Source: Allium sativum (Eukaryota; Streptophyta; Magnoliopsida; Asparagales; Amaryllidaceae). From it: DNA of 64,000 nucleotides. The number at the start of each line of letters is the position of its first letter. Positions within the stretch are counted from its first letter, which is position 1. The stretch is taken from the NCBI GenBank assembly GCA_030737875.1, contig CM060909.1, positions 34,771,159 through 34,835,158 of the forward strand, written 5' to 3'. The translations under genes were made by a program, and so were the position numbers. The notes beneath the pieces were generated by a model. It was not told the origin of the DNA and made no database searches. It saw only the letters and a list, made by a program, of their open reading frames with translations. Shown here piece after piece: positions 25,726-38,705 of this stretch.

Positions 25726-27499
25726 TGTAACGACACGCATTTTGCCCGACCTTAATCGATCGCAAAATCGACTAAAACCGTTCAAAATCCGCATACGTTA
25801 ACTTTGGGAATACAATACATTAGAACAACAACATCAGACTTTTATTATATCATGATAATATAACATCAGAGTACAGAATATATCAGAGTACATCGAAATT
25901 AAAATACAGCGGAAGAAAATTTTACAATAATTTAATACAATATAGCAGAAACAAAGAAATGGATACAGCGTAAGATAACTATGCTCTGGACACAGCTTTA
26001 AGCTTCAATTTAGCATCCTGCTCGAGATAAGAACCTGTAGACAAACTACTCGACTGCCTGTATGGAAAGAGGGCACCCGAGTTTGTAAAGGTGGAAACAA
26101 ACAACGGGTCAGTCATGGGACTAGTGTGAGAATTCTTAGCTAATTTAATAGCAGTAAGGCAAATCCAAGGACCACGCCACTAATGCGGAACGGGTTTTAT
26201 TCCAATGGATTGTCGTGCATAAATTAAAGTAAATCGTTAAACAACGAAATGTTTTTTGGAAAAATGAAACCATCACAAGACCCAAGTCCCATCACACAAT
26301 GCAACGCAAACCGGAGGATAGGTGTTTACCTTATAACGGTCAAAAATGCTTGATACGATAAAAACGATATCTAATATTAGTGTGTATATGTTTTAAAACA
26401 TTTCAATCATAATGTATCAATCCTAGGACACATAGATACCATAATACTATGCTTCCATACTAGTAATACAATCAAAATCGCATGAGGCGTATTGGAAATT
26501 GAGTTTCCATCATGAGTCAAGGCTAGGGAGGAGCTCCTTACCGATTCGAGACACTCTAGCTAATGTCTCAGGATCCCCCGCAGTGAACCCTTGGATAGCT
26601 GCAGGGCCGGTCCACACATACAACTTCGTGGATTGGCAATTCCTGAACACATGTTTCCCGGTCCTATAGGACCTATCATCCGAGGTGCCTCATTCCATCA
26701 TCCACATAAGTAAAATGTCGGGCCGTGTTAAAGCCCAAACACCACTTCTAGCTAGAAAGAAACGTGCTGCTCTCCCTGCGTTCCCTTCTCCCGTTTTAGA
26801 CTCCGCTGATGTGTAAGGCTCGCGAAGTCACGCTATACACAAAGCTATGCCTAAACAGGCTATGCTTTGATCATCAACCACAAGGCCTGCTTTTCAACAA
26901 GAACCTTGATCTTTGCATCTTGGTATGCCACACTGTCAATCCATATCATACTATTAATCTTTTGCCAAAATATACAAAAGGGTGTTAAGCAAGAGAATAA
27001 ATTCTCCGCCACCAATCATTCATACATTCGGCAGAAAATCAACAAGTACAATATATAAAGGAGTACAATGTCAGACACACATTCCATTTATAAGCTTATA
27101 CTCTAGGTCTGAGCGAAAGCCAAATCCGTACAAATCAGCACTACGTCCGGATAACTACCATTTTAGCCCCGTCTTGGAAGCAAATCAATCAAGGGCCTCA
27201 ACACTAGTTACCCATTCGAAGTGAAGATCGTCGGTCTTCTACCGCCGTCCTCAATTCTTCGAACGTCGTATCATTATTTGGAATGAGAGTAAACTCGGAC
27301 TTTCCAAATAACTCTCGCATATATAAATTTGAAAACCATTTCATATCATTGTTAATAATTTAAAACGATCTATCGCTATTTTTACTTTACATACACATCC
27401 TAAACATAACAATGTATATTTTCCTCTTCCATTTTTCAATTTACACCAAATGTATATTTGGTTTCATATTTTCTTTCTAATGAAAATCCATTCATTAGA

Positions 27500-27910
27500 A
27501 ATGTAAATTTCTAATCTTATTATTTATATTGAAAAATGTAAATTTCTGTTCCTCTCTTATTTACATTGAGAAATGTAAACTTATACTTCAATATTTTATT
27601 ATATTGAAAATGTAACCTTTATTTCATATTTTATTTACATTGGAAAATATAAATTCCTAATCATTCTTTTTGTTTACATTGAAAAATGTAAACTTTTTTA
27701 TTTGCATATAAAAATATAATTTCTATTTCATCCTTATTTACATTGAAAAATGTCGGTTTCTATATTACACCGATTACATATAAAAATGTAACCTCCTATT
27801 TTCCTTTTATTTACATTAAGAAAAATGTAACTTTTCTAATATTTACATTAAGAAAAATGTAAAACTTTTATAATCCTTATCTTATTTTATTAAAAATGTA
27901 ACTTTCTTTT
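27500..27910. repeat. Palindrome array TTACATT..AATGTAA in the 3' LTR of B
   Basis: About ten copies of TTTACATTGAAAAATGTAAA-like palindromes are spaced 25-50 bases apart. The same array is in the other LTR at 33925-34335. Confidence 0.75.
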
Positions 27911-28007
27911 ATAATAAACTTGGAGGTGAAAATATTCATTTCATTATTAACACATAACGGTGTGATAATAACGTCAATTTCTAAGTTATCCATTTATATT
28001 TTAATAT

Positions 28008-28113
28008 GGCCTAGACCTCTCACATTAGGCCTACAACTTGTGGATGCTGGATAGGCCAGTCGGTTCCAGGCAGACTTCTCCCACAAGTTGGGCTTAACCT
28101 CGTGTCTTAGCCC
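28008..28113. repeat. Multi-stem module, copy 1, 3' LTR of B
   Basis: The outer stem is GGCCTAGAC with GTCTTAGCC. A perfect inner 10-bp stem pairs CAACTTGTGG (28034-28043) with CCACAAGTTG (28081-28090). Conserved unpaired blocks are CCTCTCACATTA, GCTGGATAGGCCAGTCGG and CCTCGTGTC. Its counterpart in the 5' LTR is 34438-34543. Confidence 0.8.
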
Positions 28114-28128
28114 AATTTGTATTTGCAC

Positions 28129-28231
28129 ACTTGGACCTCTCACATTAGGCCCAACATTTTTGGCTGCTGGATATGCCGGTCGGGTCCGGGCAGACTTCCA
28201 CCACAAATGTGACCTAACCTCGTGTCCAAGT
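28129..28231. repeat. Multi-stem module, copy 2, 3' LTR of B
   Basis: The outer stem ACTTGGAC (28129-28136) with GTCCAAGT (28224-28231) is perfect. The inner stem is ACATTTTTGG with CCACAAATGT here and perfect (ACATTTGTGG) in the 5' LTR copy 34559-34661. It differs from copy 1 in both stems while keeping the pairing and the unpaired blocks. Confidence 0.8.
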
Positions 28232-28322
28232 ACAATTTTTAATTAATAATTATAATTAATTTTTTTCTTTTTCAAAACCTGTCATTATTTGAAATTATCC
28301 TTTCCATTAAAGAATCTTTATT

Positions 28323-28466
28323 TTAAGGTATTCTTTATTTCAAAATCTCTTGATTTCAAGTATCTTAATTTTAAGGTATTCTTTATTTCAAAATCTCTTG
28401 ATTTCAAGTATCTTAATTTTAAGGTATTCATTATTTCAAAATCTCTTGATTTCAAGTATCTTAATT
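28323..28466. repeat. 48-bp tandem repeat, three copies, 3' LTR of B
   Basis: Three near-identical units start TTAAGGTATTCTTTATTTCA. Being a multiple of three, the array keeps a frame open (28289-28612). The counterpart is at 34753-34896. I do not consider the frame a gene. Confidence 0.85.
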
Positions 28467-28919
28467 TAAATTGTAACTTTCCCTATTTTTATGATTTTCT
28501 AATAAAAATCTTTTCAAGATGTACAATTTTAAAACCATATCTTTTTACTTTAATATATCGACGCCAAAGATGTAATCTTCCTAAACCAACGTCAATTAAT
28601 ATCATTGATTGAATATAAAATAAAAAATTCCTTTATTTCAAAATTGATAACATTTTGAAACCAAAATCTTCTTAATTTAACACATTGACAATTAACAAGG
28701 TAATCTCTTTGAATTCTAACTTTGTCTACTATCATAAATGACATATTTTTATATTGACATAATTGACATACAAAAAATGGAATTCTATTTACAGTGCAAA
28801 TTCTCTCTTCTAATTACATATAAAAATGTAATAATTTTTTTTATTTATTTACGCGGTATGAATTATACTTATGTTTACATATAAAAATGTGATCTTTATT
28901 ACAATGCAAGTTCATAACT

Positions 28920-29130
28920 TAATTACATATAAAAATTTATTTTTTATCATGCGATGTAAATTCATATATAAATTACATATAAAAATGTAATTTTTATCAT
29001 ACAGTGTAAATTCACATTTTAATTACATAGAAAATTTAATTTTTATCATACGGTGTAAATTTACATTTTAATTACATAAAAAAATGTAATTTTTATCATA
29101 CGGAATAAATTCACATTTTAATTACATAGA
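28920..29130. repeat. ~50-bp tandem repeat with internal palindrome, 3' LTR of B
   Basis: Units read AATTACATA..AAAATGTAAT then TTTTATCATACGGTGTAAAT. About four copies here, and a matching run at 35345-35570 in the 5' LTR. Confidence 0.75.
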
Positions 29131-30698
29131 AAAATGTGTTATATTTTCAATGCACTTAAACATGATTATATTACATATACAATCCATGATTCTAATATTC
29201 ATATATTTCATATGCAATATATGACATCAAATATGATTGTGTTTCATATGCGATACATGATATCAAAACGCGACTATATTTCAAGTTTCTAAACAAACAC
29301 TAAAAATACGTTTATTTTCATGTTTCATTTCGACAACGAAAATATAATCATTTCATTTCCACAACAAAAATATGATTATTTTTGTCGTTTCAATTGTCGT
29401 TTCTAATTTCTATCAAAAATATTATTATTTTTGTTGCTTCAACTTTCCATCAAAAATGTTGTTATTTTTGTCGCTTCAACAAAAACGATACTTTGGTTTA
29501 AACAAAAATGATGCTTTGGTCTAAATAAAATCAATACTCTTTTATTTTCACAAACAATACTTCTTAATGTGAACAATTCTATATAAACTAACCAAGTTAA
29601 AAAAATTTAATATTTTTTTTTATAAACAAAATTTTATGTACAAATCAATATTCAAAAATTGAATCTTTCGTTACAACAAATCTTATGTAAATAATTAAAA
29701 ATTGAATCTTTCCATTGCGACAAATCTTATGATGTATAGAACTGAAAAAAAATAGCAGCGTGCGTATAGATCAAAATTCTGGTTTAAATAAATTACCAAC
29801 CGCGATGTTTAATATCAGATCCATACAAATCCAAACGTTAAAATGACAGATCTACTCAATACAACCAAATACAATACCATACAATCCACACAATACATCA
29901 CAGCATAGATCATACAGATAATTATTTAACAAATTAGAATGATTAATTAAATAAATTTAAATTGTGAAAATCAGAGATTCTCACATATACAGATTTATTA
30001 TCTAAGAAAGATAATTTAATTTAATTATGTTCAGAATATCTCACCTCGCTTTTAACTGAATTCCTGTTCGCGTTCAAAATTTACTGAAAATTCAACTGTC
30101 TCTTTTTCAGGTCTGGTCAGCGTCATCGCGAAGGTCTCGGTCTCACGATCGTGGCGCACCTGAAATCGTTCAAATCCGAGTCCGTACGAGCAAGATACAA
30201 GTTAATTTAGATTGACAAAATTGAATTAGATTAATTAGTCAACTGTAATTAGGAAAAGTCAACCCACCCTTAATCATCTTCACCATCCACGTTTCAGCCG
30301 TTACTTTATGCTATTAGAACCCATTTTGTTCCAAATTAGGCTTGAATTTATCTCGAAATTGGTGCAACTAGAAGTCGATCGGAATGTGGCAAATCAGAGA
30401 GGAAGGAGGGAGCTACATGCGCCTGAAGTGGAGGAGGGTGCGGTGGGCCCTGGTGGGGTGCAGCGGGCTGAATAGGCGGCGGGTTTAGGGTGTCCTTCCG
30501 AGTAAAATACTCCACTAAATCCCATCATCTCCATATGGAATCGAAGCTTGAGAGATGCTCTTCGATTTGGTGATGGTGTTGGGTTCTAATTCAAAGTGGA
30601 TTGGAAAATATTGAGGCATGAAATTCGAACGTTTTCAGCCATTCACAGAAGAGGCCAGCGGCTGGACATGTAATTAGGGTTTAGGATTTGATTAAACT

Positions 30699-30713
30699 AG
30701 TATTTATAATATT
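30699..30713 (-). promoter_or_regulatory. TATA-like site in the 3' LTR of B
   Basis: The minus strand reads ATTATAAATACTAG, followed downstream by CCCTAATTAC and the GC-rich segment. The 5' LTR copy is at 37160-37173. Position from LTR start (about 1 kb) agrees with the other giant LTRs. Confidence 0.45.
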
Positions 30714-31982
30714 ATAATGTTCACTAATTACCCATTAAGGCCCGTTTTGGCCCTAACTCAGAATTAGGCATGCTTACTGTCATTCTTAAGGTTTTGACGC
30801 CTTCTGAACGCGATGGGGCCTGTTTCGAGGCCCAATTCTGATGTCTACTGTGTTTTATTTAAAAATTACAATATTAATTAAATAATTGAGTTTCTACCGT
30901 ACTTTTAAATACGTCGGGGCCACAAATTGATTTCAAAAATTCCCAAAAAATATATTTAGATATGTTTTGATGCTGCGAACCCAGAAAATTTAATTTCGTT
31001 CAATTCTTAGCCCGTATGAATTTTTAATGAATTTTTAAAGTAAAAAATTGTCCGTTTACACTGAAAAATCAATTATAATTATATATTAATTCTAAAAATT
31101 ACGAAAAATTAAACTTAACTATATTTTGACATTCCGAATCCAACAAAAGTGGTTTCGTCGAAAACAGAGGTCGTTTGAAAAATGACTATTTTCAAGGCGT
31201 ATATATTCAGTATTAAAAATACATTTTTAAACCAATAATTTCTGAAACTCGAAATATATAAGTGTTTACTGTTTTTCAATGTAGAAACATCATTCTGAAC
31301 TCAATGAATGTGGTTTCGAGTCCAAATTCCTTCGTATGCAAAAAGTAGCATTTTTGACCTTTGTAAACTTCATAGCGACCTTTCAAAATTTTAATTTGGG
31401 CATAACTTTTGATTCCCGCTATGAAATTTCAATTTTTCAGATTCGTTAGAAAGATATTTTTAAATAGATTCTAATATTTTGGTTTCTCTAAAATCCGTTA
31501 AATTTTGCATCCTGTACGTTCAGTCAAAGTTTAAGTTTGACTTTTCAAACTACCGCGTTATTTCTAATTCCTTTTATAATTAAAATTAAATTATTTATTC
31601 TAACTTCGATTTAAATCAATTTTTAATCATTATTATTTTAAATAAATTATTTAAAATATCAAAAACTCATTAAAATTACTTAAAATAAAATTTTAAATTG
31701 GCCCCAAAATTCAGGGTTGTTACAGTCTTCCCCACTTAAGAACTTTTCGTCCTCGAAAAGGAACGAAGCTAAAGTTGTTTAAGTATCCTATCTCATCTTT
31801 CATTCTTAATTTCGTTTCTATAATTTTATTAGTTGAACTAATAATTACACTACACAACCATCAATCAATTAGTTGATTAACTTTTATAATGTATAACTTT
31901 TGTGTATTCAAAAATCATATTTTCTAAAATAGATTATAATTACAAATACATATATTATAGGCTTGCTACTCTCAACTCATTC

Positions 31983-32081
31983 TAGGGCATTACTAACCCC
32001 ATCTCTAATGAGTTTTCTCATTCTAGGATACTGCCGATCCTATCTCTAATGAGTACTCTTATTGGACATTACTAATCCAAT
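31983..32081 (-). repeat. Three hairpin repeats beside the primer site of B
   Basis: 31983-32000 has AGGG..CCC around CATTACTAA. 32024-32042 has TAGGAT..ATCCTA. 32061-32081 has ATTGGA..TCCAAT around CATTACTAA. The units are separated by TCTCTAATGAGT-type linkers as in element A. Confidence 0.75.
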
Positions 32082-32142
32082 CTCTGATGAGTCTTTTGTT
32101 CAGTTCTAATGAGTTGTACCCCAAAGATTTGAGCTAACCAGA

Positions 32143-32154
32143 GCTCTGATACCA
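32143..32154 (-). other. Primer binding site (initiator Met-tRNA) of element B
   Basis: The minus strand reads TGGTATCAGAGC, an exact complement of the initiator Met-tRNA end, two bases from the 5' LTR edge at 32157. Confidence 0.93.
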
Positions 32155-32156
32155 AC

Positions 32157-35100
32157 TGTAACGGCATGCATTTTGCCCAACCTTAATCGATCGCAAAATC
32201 GACTAAAACCGTTCAAAATCCGCATAGGTTAACTTTGGGAATACAATACATTAGAACAACAACAGCAGACTTTTATTATATCATGATAATATAACATCAG
32301 AGTACAAAAATATATTAGAATACATCGAAATTAAAATACAACGGAAGAAATTTTTACAATAATTTAATACAATACAGCGGAAACAACGAAATGGATACAG
32401 CGTAAGATAACTATGCTCTGGACACAGCTTTAAGCTTCAATCCAGCATCCTGCTCGAGATAAGAACCTGTAGACAAACTACTCGACTGCCTATGTGGAAA
32501 GAGGGCACCCGAGTTTGTAAAGGTGGAAACAAACAACGGGTCAGTCATGGGACTGGTGTGAGAATTCTTAGCTAATTTAAAAGTAGTAAGGCAAATCCAA
32601 GGACCACGCCGCTAATGCGGAACGAGTTTTATTCCAATGGATTGCCGTGCATAAATTAAAGTAAATCGTTAAAGAACGCAATGCTTTTTGGAAAAATGAA
32701 ACCATCATAAGACCCAAGTCCCATCACACAATGCAACGCAAACCGGAGGATAGGGTTTTACCCTATAATGGTAAAAAAAGCTTGATACGATAAAAATGAT
32801 ATTTAATATTAGTGTGTATATGTTTTAAAACATTTCAATCATAATGTATCAATCCTAGGACACATAGATACCATAATACTATGCTTCCATACTAGTAATA
32901 CAATCAAAACCGCATGGGGCGTATTGGAAATTGAGTTTCCATCATGAGTCAAGGCTAGGGAGGAACTCCTTACCGATTCGAGACACTCTAGCTAATGTCT
33001 CAGGATCCCCCGCAGTGAACCCTTGGATAGCTGCAGGGCCGGTCCACACATTTAGCTTCGTGGATTGGCAATTCCTGAACACACGTTTCCCGATCCTATA
33101 GGACCTATCATCCGAGGCGCCTCATTCCATCATCCACGTAAGTAAAATGTCGGGCCATGTTAAAGCCCAAACTCCACTTCTATCTAGAAAGAAACGTGCT
33201 GCTCTCCCTGTGTTCCTTTCTCCCGTTTTAGACTCCACCGATGTGTGAGGCTCGCGAAGTCACACTATACACAAAGCTATGCCTAAACAGGCTATGCTTT
33301 GATCATCAACCACAAGGCCTGCTTTTCAACAAGAACCTTGATCTTTGCATCTTGGTATGCCACACTGTCAATCCATATCATACTATTAATCTTTTGCCAA
33401 AATATACAAAATGGTGTTAAGCAAGAGAATAAATTCTCCGCCACCAATCATTCATACATTCGGCAGAAAATCAACAAGTACAATATATAAAGGAGTACAA
33501 TGTCAGACACACATTCCATTTATAAGTTTATACTCTGGGTCTGAGCGAAAGCCAAATTCATACAAATCAACACTACGTCTGGATAACTACCATTTTAGCC
33601 CCGTCTTGGGAGCAAATCAATCAAGGGCTTCAACACTAGTTACCCATTCGATGTGAAGATCGTCGGTCTTCAACCGCCGTCCTCAATTCTTCGAACGTCG
33701 TATCATTATTTGGAATGAGAGTAAACTCGAACTTTCCAAATAACTCTCGCATATATAAATTTGAAAACCATTTCATATCGTTGTTAATAATTTATAACGA
33801 TCTATCGCTATTTTTACTTTACATACACATCCTAAACCTAACAATGTATATTTTCCTCTTCCATTTTCAATTTACACCAAATATATATTTGGTTTCATAT
33901 TTTCTTTCTAATGAAAATCCATTCATTAGAAATGTAAATTTTTGATCTTATTATTTATATTAAAAAATGTAAATTTCTGTTCCTATCTTATTTACATTGA
34001 GAAATGTAAACTTATACTTCAATATTTTATTATATTGAAAATGTAGCCTTTATTTCATATTCTATTTACATTGGAAAATATAAATTCCTAATCATTCTTT
34101 TTGTTTACATTGAAAAATGTAAACTCTTTTATTTGCATATAAAAATATAATTTCTATTTCATCCTTATTTACATTGAAAAATGTCGGTTTCTATATTACA
34201 CCAACTACATATAAAAATGTAACTTCCTATTTTCCTTTTATTTACATTAAGAAAAATGTAACTTTTCTAATATTTACATTAAAAAAAATGTAAAACTTTT
34301 ATATATCTTATTTTATTAAAAATGTAACTTTCTTTTATAACAAACAAACTTGGAGGTGAAAATATTCATTTCATTATTAACACATAACGGTGTGAAAATA
34401 ACGTCAATTTCTAAGTTATCCATTTATATTTTAATATGGGCTAGACCTCTCACATTAGGCCTACAACTTGTGGATGCTGGATAGGCCGGTCGGTTCCGGG
34501 CAGATTTCTCCCACAAGTTGGGCTTAACCTCGTGTCTTGGCCCAATTTGTATTTGCGCACTTGGACCTCTCACATTAGGCCCAACATTTGTGGCTGCTGG
34601 ATATGCCGGTCGGGTCCGGGCAGACTTCCACCACAAATGTGACCTAACCTCGTGTCCAAGTACAATTTTTAATTAATAATTATAATTAATTTTTTTCTTT
34701 TTCAAAACCTGTCATTATTTGAAATTATCCTTTCCATTAAAGAATCTTAATTTTAAGGTATTCTTTAGTTCAAAATCCCTTGATTTCAAGTATCTTAATT
34801 TTAAGGTATTCTTTATTTCAAAATCTCTTGATTTCAAGTATCTTAATTTTAAGGTATTCTTTATTTCAAAATCTCTTGATTTAAAGTATCTTAATTTAAA
34901 TTGTAACTTTCCCTATTTTTATGATTTTCTAATAAAAATCTTTTCAAGATGTACAATTTTAAAACCATATCTTTTTACTTTAATATATCGACGCCAAAGA
35001 TGTAATCTTCCTAAACCAATGTCAATTAATATCATTGGTTGAATATAAAATAAAAACATTCCTTTATTTCAAAATTGATAACATTTTATAACCAAAATCT

Positions 35101-38100
35101 TCTTAATTTAACACATTGACAATTAACAAGGTAATCTCTTTAAATTCTAACTTAGTCTACTATCATAAATGACATACTTTTATATTGACATAATTGACAT
35201 ACAAAAAATGAATTCTATTTACAGTGCAAATTCTCTCTTCTAATTACATATAAAAATGTAATATTTTTTTTATTTACGCGGTATAAATTATACTTTTGTT
35301 TACATATAAAAATGTGATCTTTATTACAATGCAAGTTCATACCTTAATTACATATAAAAATGTAATTTTTATCATGCGATGTAAATTCATATATAAATTA
35401 CATATAAAAATGTAATTTTTATCATACAGTGTAAATTCACATTTTAATTACATAGAAAAATGTAATTTTTATCATACGGTGTAAATTTACATTTTAATTA
35501 CATAGAAAAATGTAATTATTATCATACGGTGTAAATTCACATTTTAATTACATATAAAAATGTGTTATATTTTCTATGCACTTAAACATGATTATATTAC
35601 ATATACAATCCATTATTCTAATATTCATATATTTCATATGCAATATATGACGTCAAATATGATTGTGTTTCATATGCGATACATGACATCAAAACGCAAC
35701 TATATTTCAAGTTTCTAAACAAACACTAAAAATACGTTTATTTTCATGTTTCATTTCGACAACAAAAATATGATCATTTCATTTCAACAACAAAAATATG
35801 ATTATTTTTGTCGTTTCAATTCAACAACAAAAATATGATTATTTTTGTCGTTTCTAATTTCTATCAAAAATATTATTATTTTTGTCGCTTCAACTTTCTA
35901 TCAAAAATGTTGTTATTTTTGTCGCTTCAACAAAAACGATACTTTGGTTTAAACAAAAATGATGCTTTGGTCTAAATAAAATCAATACTCTTTTATTTCC
36001 ACAAACAATACTTCTTAATGTGAACAATTCTATATAAACTAACCAAGTTAAAAAAATTTAATATTTTTTTTATAAACAAAATTTTATGTACAAATCAATA
36101 TTCAAAAATTGAATCTTTCATTACAACAAATCTTATGTAAACAATTAAAAATTGAATCTTTCCATTGCGACAAATCTTATGATGTATAGAACTGAAAAAA
36201 AATAAAAAAAAATAGCAGCGCGCGTATAGATCAAAATTCTGGTTTAATCTAAATTACCAACCGCGATGTTTAATATCAGATCCATACAAATCCAAACGAT
36301 AAAATGACCGATCTACTTAATACAACGCAATACAATACCATACAATCCACACAATACATCACAGCATAGATCATACAGATAATTATTTAACAAATTAGAA
36401 TGATTAATTAAATAAATTTAAATTGTGAAAATCAGAGATTCTCACATATACAAATTTATTATAATAGAATGATAACTTAATTTAATTATGTTCAGAATAT
36501 CTCACCTCGCTTTTAACTGAATTCCTGTTCGCATTCAAAATTTGCTGAAAATTCAACTGTCTCTTTTTCAGGTCTGGTTAGCTTCATCGCGAAGGTCTCG
36601 GTCTCACGATCGTGGCGCACCTGAAATCGTTCAAATCCGAGTCCGTACGAGCAAGATACAAGTTAATTTAGATTGACAAAATTGAATTAGATTAATTAGT
36701 CAACTGTAATTAGGAAAAGTCAACCCACCCTTAATCATCTTCACCATCCACGTTTCAGCCGTTACTTTATGCTATTAGAACCCATTTTGTTCCAAATTAG
36801 GTTTGAATTTATCTCGAAATTGGTGCAACTAGAAGTCGATCAGAAGGTGGCAAATCGGAGAGGAAGGAGGGAGCTACATGCGCCTGAAGTGGAGGAGGGT
36901 GCGGTGGGCCCTGGTGGAGTGCAGCGGGCTGAATAGGCGGCGGGTTTAGGGTGTCCTTCCGGGTAAAATTCTCCACTAAATCCCATCATCTCCGTATGGA
37001 ATCGAAGCTTGAGAGATGCTCTTCGATTTGGTGATGGGGTTGGGTTCTAATTCAAAGTGGATTGGAAAATATTGAGACATGAAATTCGAACGTTTTCAGC
37101 CATTCACAGAAGAGGCCGGCGGCTGGACATATAATTAGGGTTTAGGATTTGATTAAACAAGTATTTATAATATTATAATGTTCACTAATTACCCATTAAG
37201 GCTCGTTTTGGCCCGAACTCAGAATTAGGCATGCTTACCGTCGTTCTAAGGGGTTTGATGCCTTCTGAACGCGATGGGACCTGTTTCGAGGCCTAATTCT
37301 GATGTCTACTGCATTTTATTTAAAAATTACAATATTAGTTAAATAATTGAGTTTCTACCGTACTTTGAAATACGCCGGGGCCACAAATTAATTTCAAAAA
37401 TTCCCGAAAAATATATTTAGCTATGTTTTGATGCTGCGAACTCAGAAAAATTAATTTCGTTCAATTCTGACCCCGTATGAATTTTTAATGAATTTTTAAA
37501 GTCAAAAATTGTCTGTTTACACTGAAAAATCAATTATAATTATATATTAATTCTAAAAATTACGAAAAATTAAACTTAACTATATTTTGACATTTCGAAT
37601 CCAACAAAAGTGGTTTCGTCAAAAACAGAGGTCGTTTGAAAAATGACTATTTTCAAGGCGTATATATTCAGTATTAAAAATACATTTTTATACCAATGAT
37701 TTCCGAAACTCGAAATATATAAGTGTTTACTGTTTTCCAATGTAGAAACATCATTCTAAACTCAATGGAAGTGGTTTCGAGTCCAAATTCCTTCGTATGC
37801 AAAAAGTAGCATTTTTGACCTTTGTAAACTTCATAGCGACCTTTCTAAATTTTAATTTGGGCATAACTTTTGATTGCCGCTATAAAATTTCAATTTTTCA
37901 GATTCGTTAGAAAGATATTTTTATATAGATTCTAATATTTTTGGTTTCACTAAAATCCGTTAAATTTTGCATCCTGTACGTTCAGTCAAAGTTTAAGTTT
38001 GACTTTTCAAACTACCGCGTTATTTCTAATTCCTTTTATAATTAAAATTAAATTATTCATTCTAACTTCGATTTAAATCAATTTTTAATCATTATTATTT

Positions 38101-38186
38101 AAAATAAATTATTTAAAATATCAAAAACTCATTAAAATTACTTAAAATAAAATTTTAATTTGGCCCCAAAATTCAGGGTTGTTACA
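32157..38186 (-). repeat. 5' LTR of giant-LTR element B
   Basis: Full-length partner of 25726-31724 with the same internal landmarks: palindrome array 33925-34335, modules 34438-34543 and 34559-34661, 48-bp repeats 34753-34896, 50-bp repeats 35345-35570, GC-rich 36590-36960, TATA-like 37160-37173. One array has an extra unit near 35820-35850. Confidence 0.92.
34438..34661. repeat. Pair of multi-stem modules, 5' LTR of B
   Basis: Copies are at 34438-34543 and 34559-34661. The second has perfect outer (ACTTGGAC/GTCCAAGT) and inner (ACATTTGTGG/CCACAAATGT) stems. In the 3' LTR a T replaces the G in the left arm of that inner stem. Confidence 0.8.
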
Positions 38187-38575
38187 ATACCTATGTCACT
38201 TAAGACATCGCTTAGACAATTGGTGAGCATGCAATGGCCACATATTCTTTCAATTACCAATTTGTCCCTAGTTAAGCCCTTACAAGCTTCTAGAGGAAGT
38301 GGACATCCCCATGAACTACCCTACTCCGTTACCGTTTTATGCCTAACCACTTTTAAGAAGGAGGAACAGAAGATCTACCTTGACTCTAATAAGGGTGGGT
38401 TCCATGACTTTGGTTCCTCTCCAAGGAATAAACTTTCGGAAGGATCCTAGTCCTAACCACTTAATAACCAAACTAGAAAAAAAAAGGCGAGTTAGCCACT
38501 TAAGACCTTCTCAAGACGTAGGAAACCTATCTGTTTTCACACATCAAACTTATATATATAGTTATATATAGACAC

Positions 38576-38679
38576 ACACTAGACCTCTCACATTAAACCG
38601 TGTACTTGTAGCTACTGGATATGCCGGTCGGATCCTGGCAGGCTTCTACTACAAGTCAGTTTAACTTCATGTCTAGTGT
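38576..38679. repeat. Multi-stem module, copy 1, in the Tekay-type LTR
   Basis: Four nested stems: ACACTAGAC with GTCTAGTGT (9 bp perfect), TTAAAC (38593-38598) with GTTTAA (38659-38664), ACTTGTAG (38604-38611) with CTACAAGT (38649-38656), and GCCGG with CTGGC including one G-T pair. Unpaired CCTCTCACA and GGATATGCCGGTCGG are shared with the module copies in element B. Confidence 0.85.
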
Positions 38680-38705
38680 ACTAAGTTTATGAATGGCCCA
38701 TGGAA

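Larger units (their letters stand above)
25726..31724 (-). repeat. 3' LTR of giant-LTR element B
   Basis: Content in transcript order: upstream degenerate repeats (31480-30915), TATA-like site (30701-30712) and GC-rich stretch (30480-30120). Then come a palindromic 50-bp repeat array (29130-28920), a 48-bp tandem repeat (28466-28323), two ~104-bp multi-stem modules (28231-28008) and a palindrome array (27910-27500). The last part, shared with A, ends at 25726. Frames at 28289-28612 and 27994-28206 are translations of repeats. Confidence 0.92.
31725..32156 (-). other. Internal region of element B (432 bp, no gene)
   Basis: The polypurine tract lies at 31726-31738 (minus CTTAAGTGGGGAAGA), preceded by TTTTCGAGGACGAAAAG, the pol-end scar. 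Three hairpin repeats occupy 31983-32081. The primer site is at 32143-32154. Only about 240 bases remain beyond these signals. Confidence 0.88.
25726..38186 (-). mobile_element. Complete non-autonomous giant-LTR retrotransposon B
   Basis: It has perfect target duplications ATACC at 25721-25725 and 38187-38191. LTRs are 5999 bp (25726-31724) and 6030 bp (32157-38186), each TGTAACG to GGTTGTTACA on +. The internal region is only 432 bp, less than a tenth of one LTR. Primer site and polypurine tract fit minus orientation. No coding domain exists. The two LTRs differ by about 5% over the first 200 bases by eye. It is related to A, the solo LTR and the right-hand element, but the central LTR part is largely different. 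Confidence 0.93.

Noticed and set aside
27500..29130. CRISPR-like array in element B
   Set aside because: Short palindromes with irregular spacing in plant LTRs, with no constant repeat plus unique spacer pattern and no cas genes.
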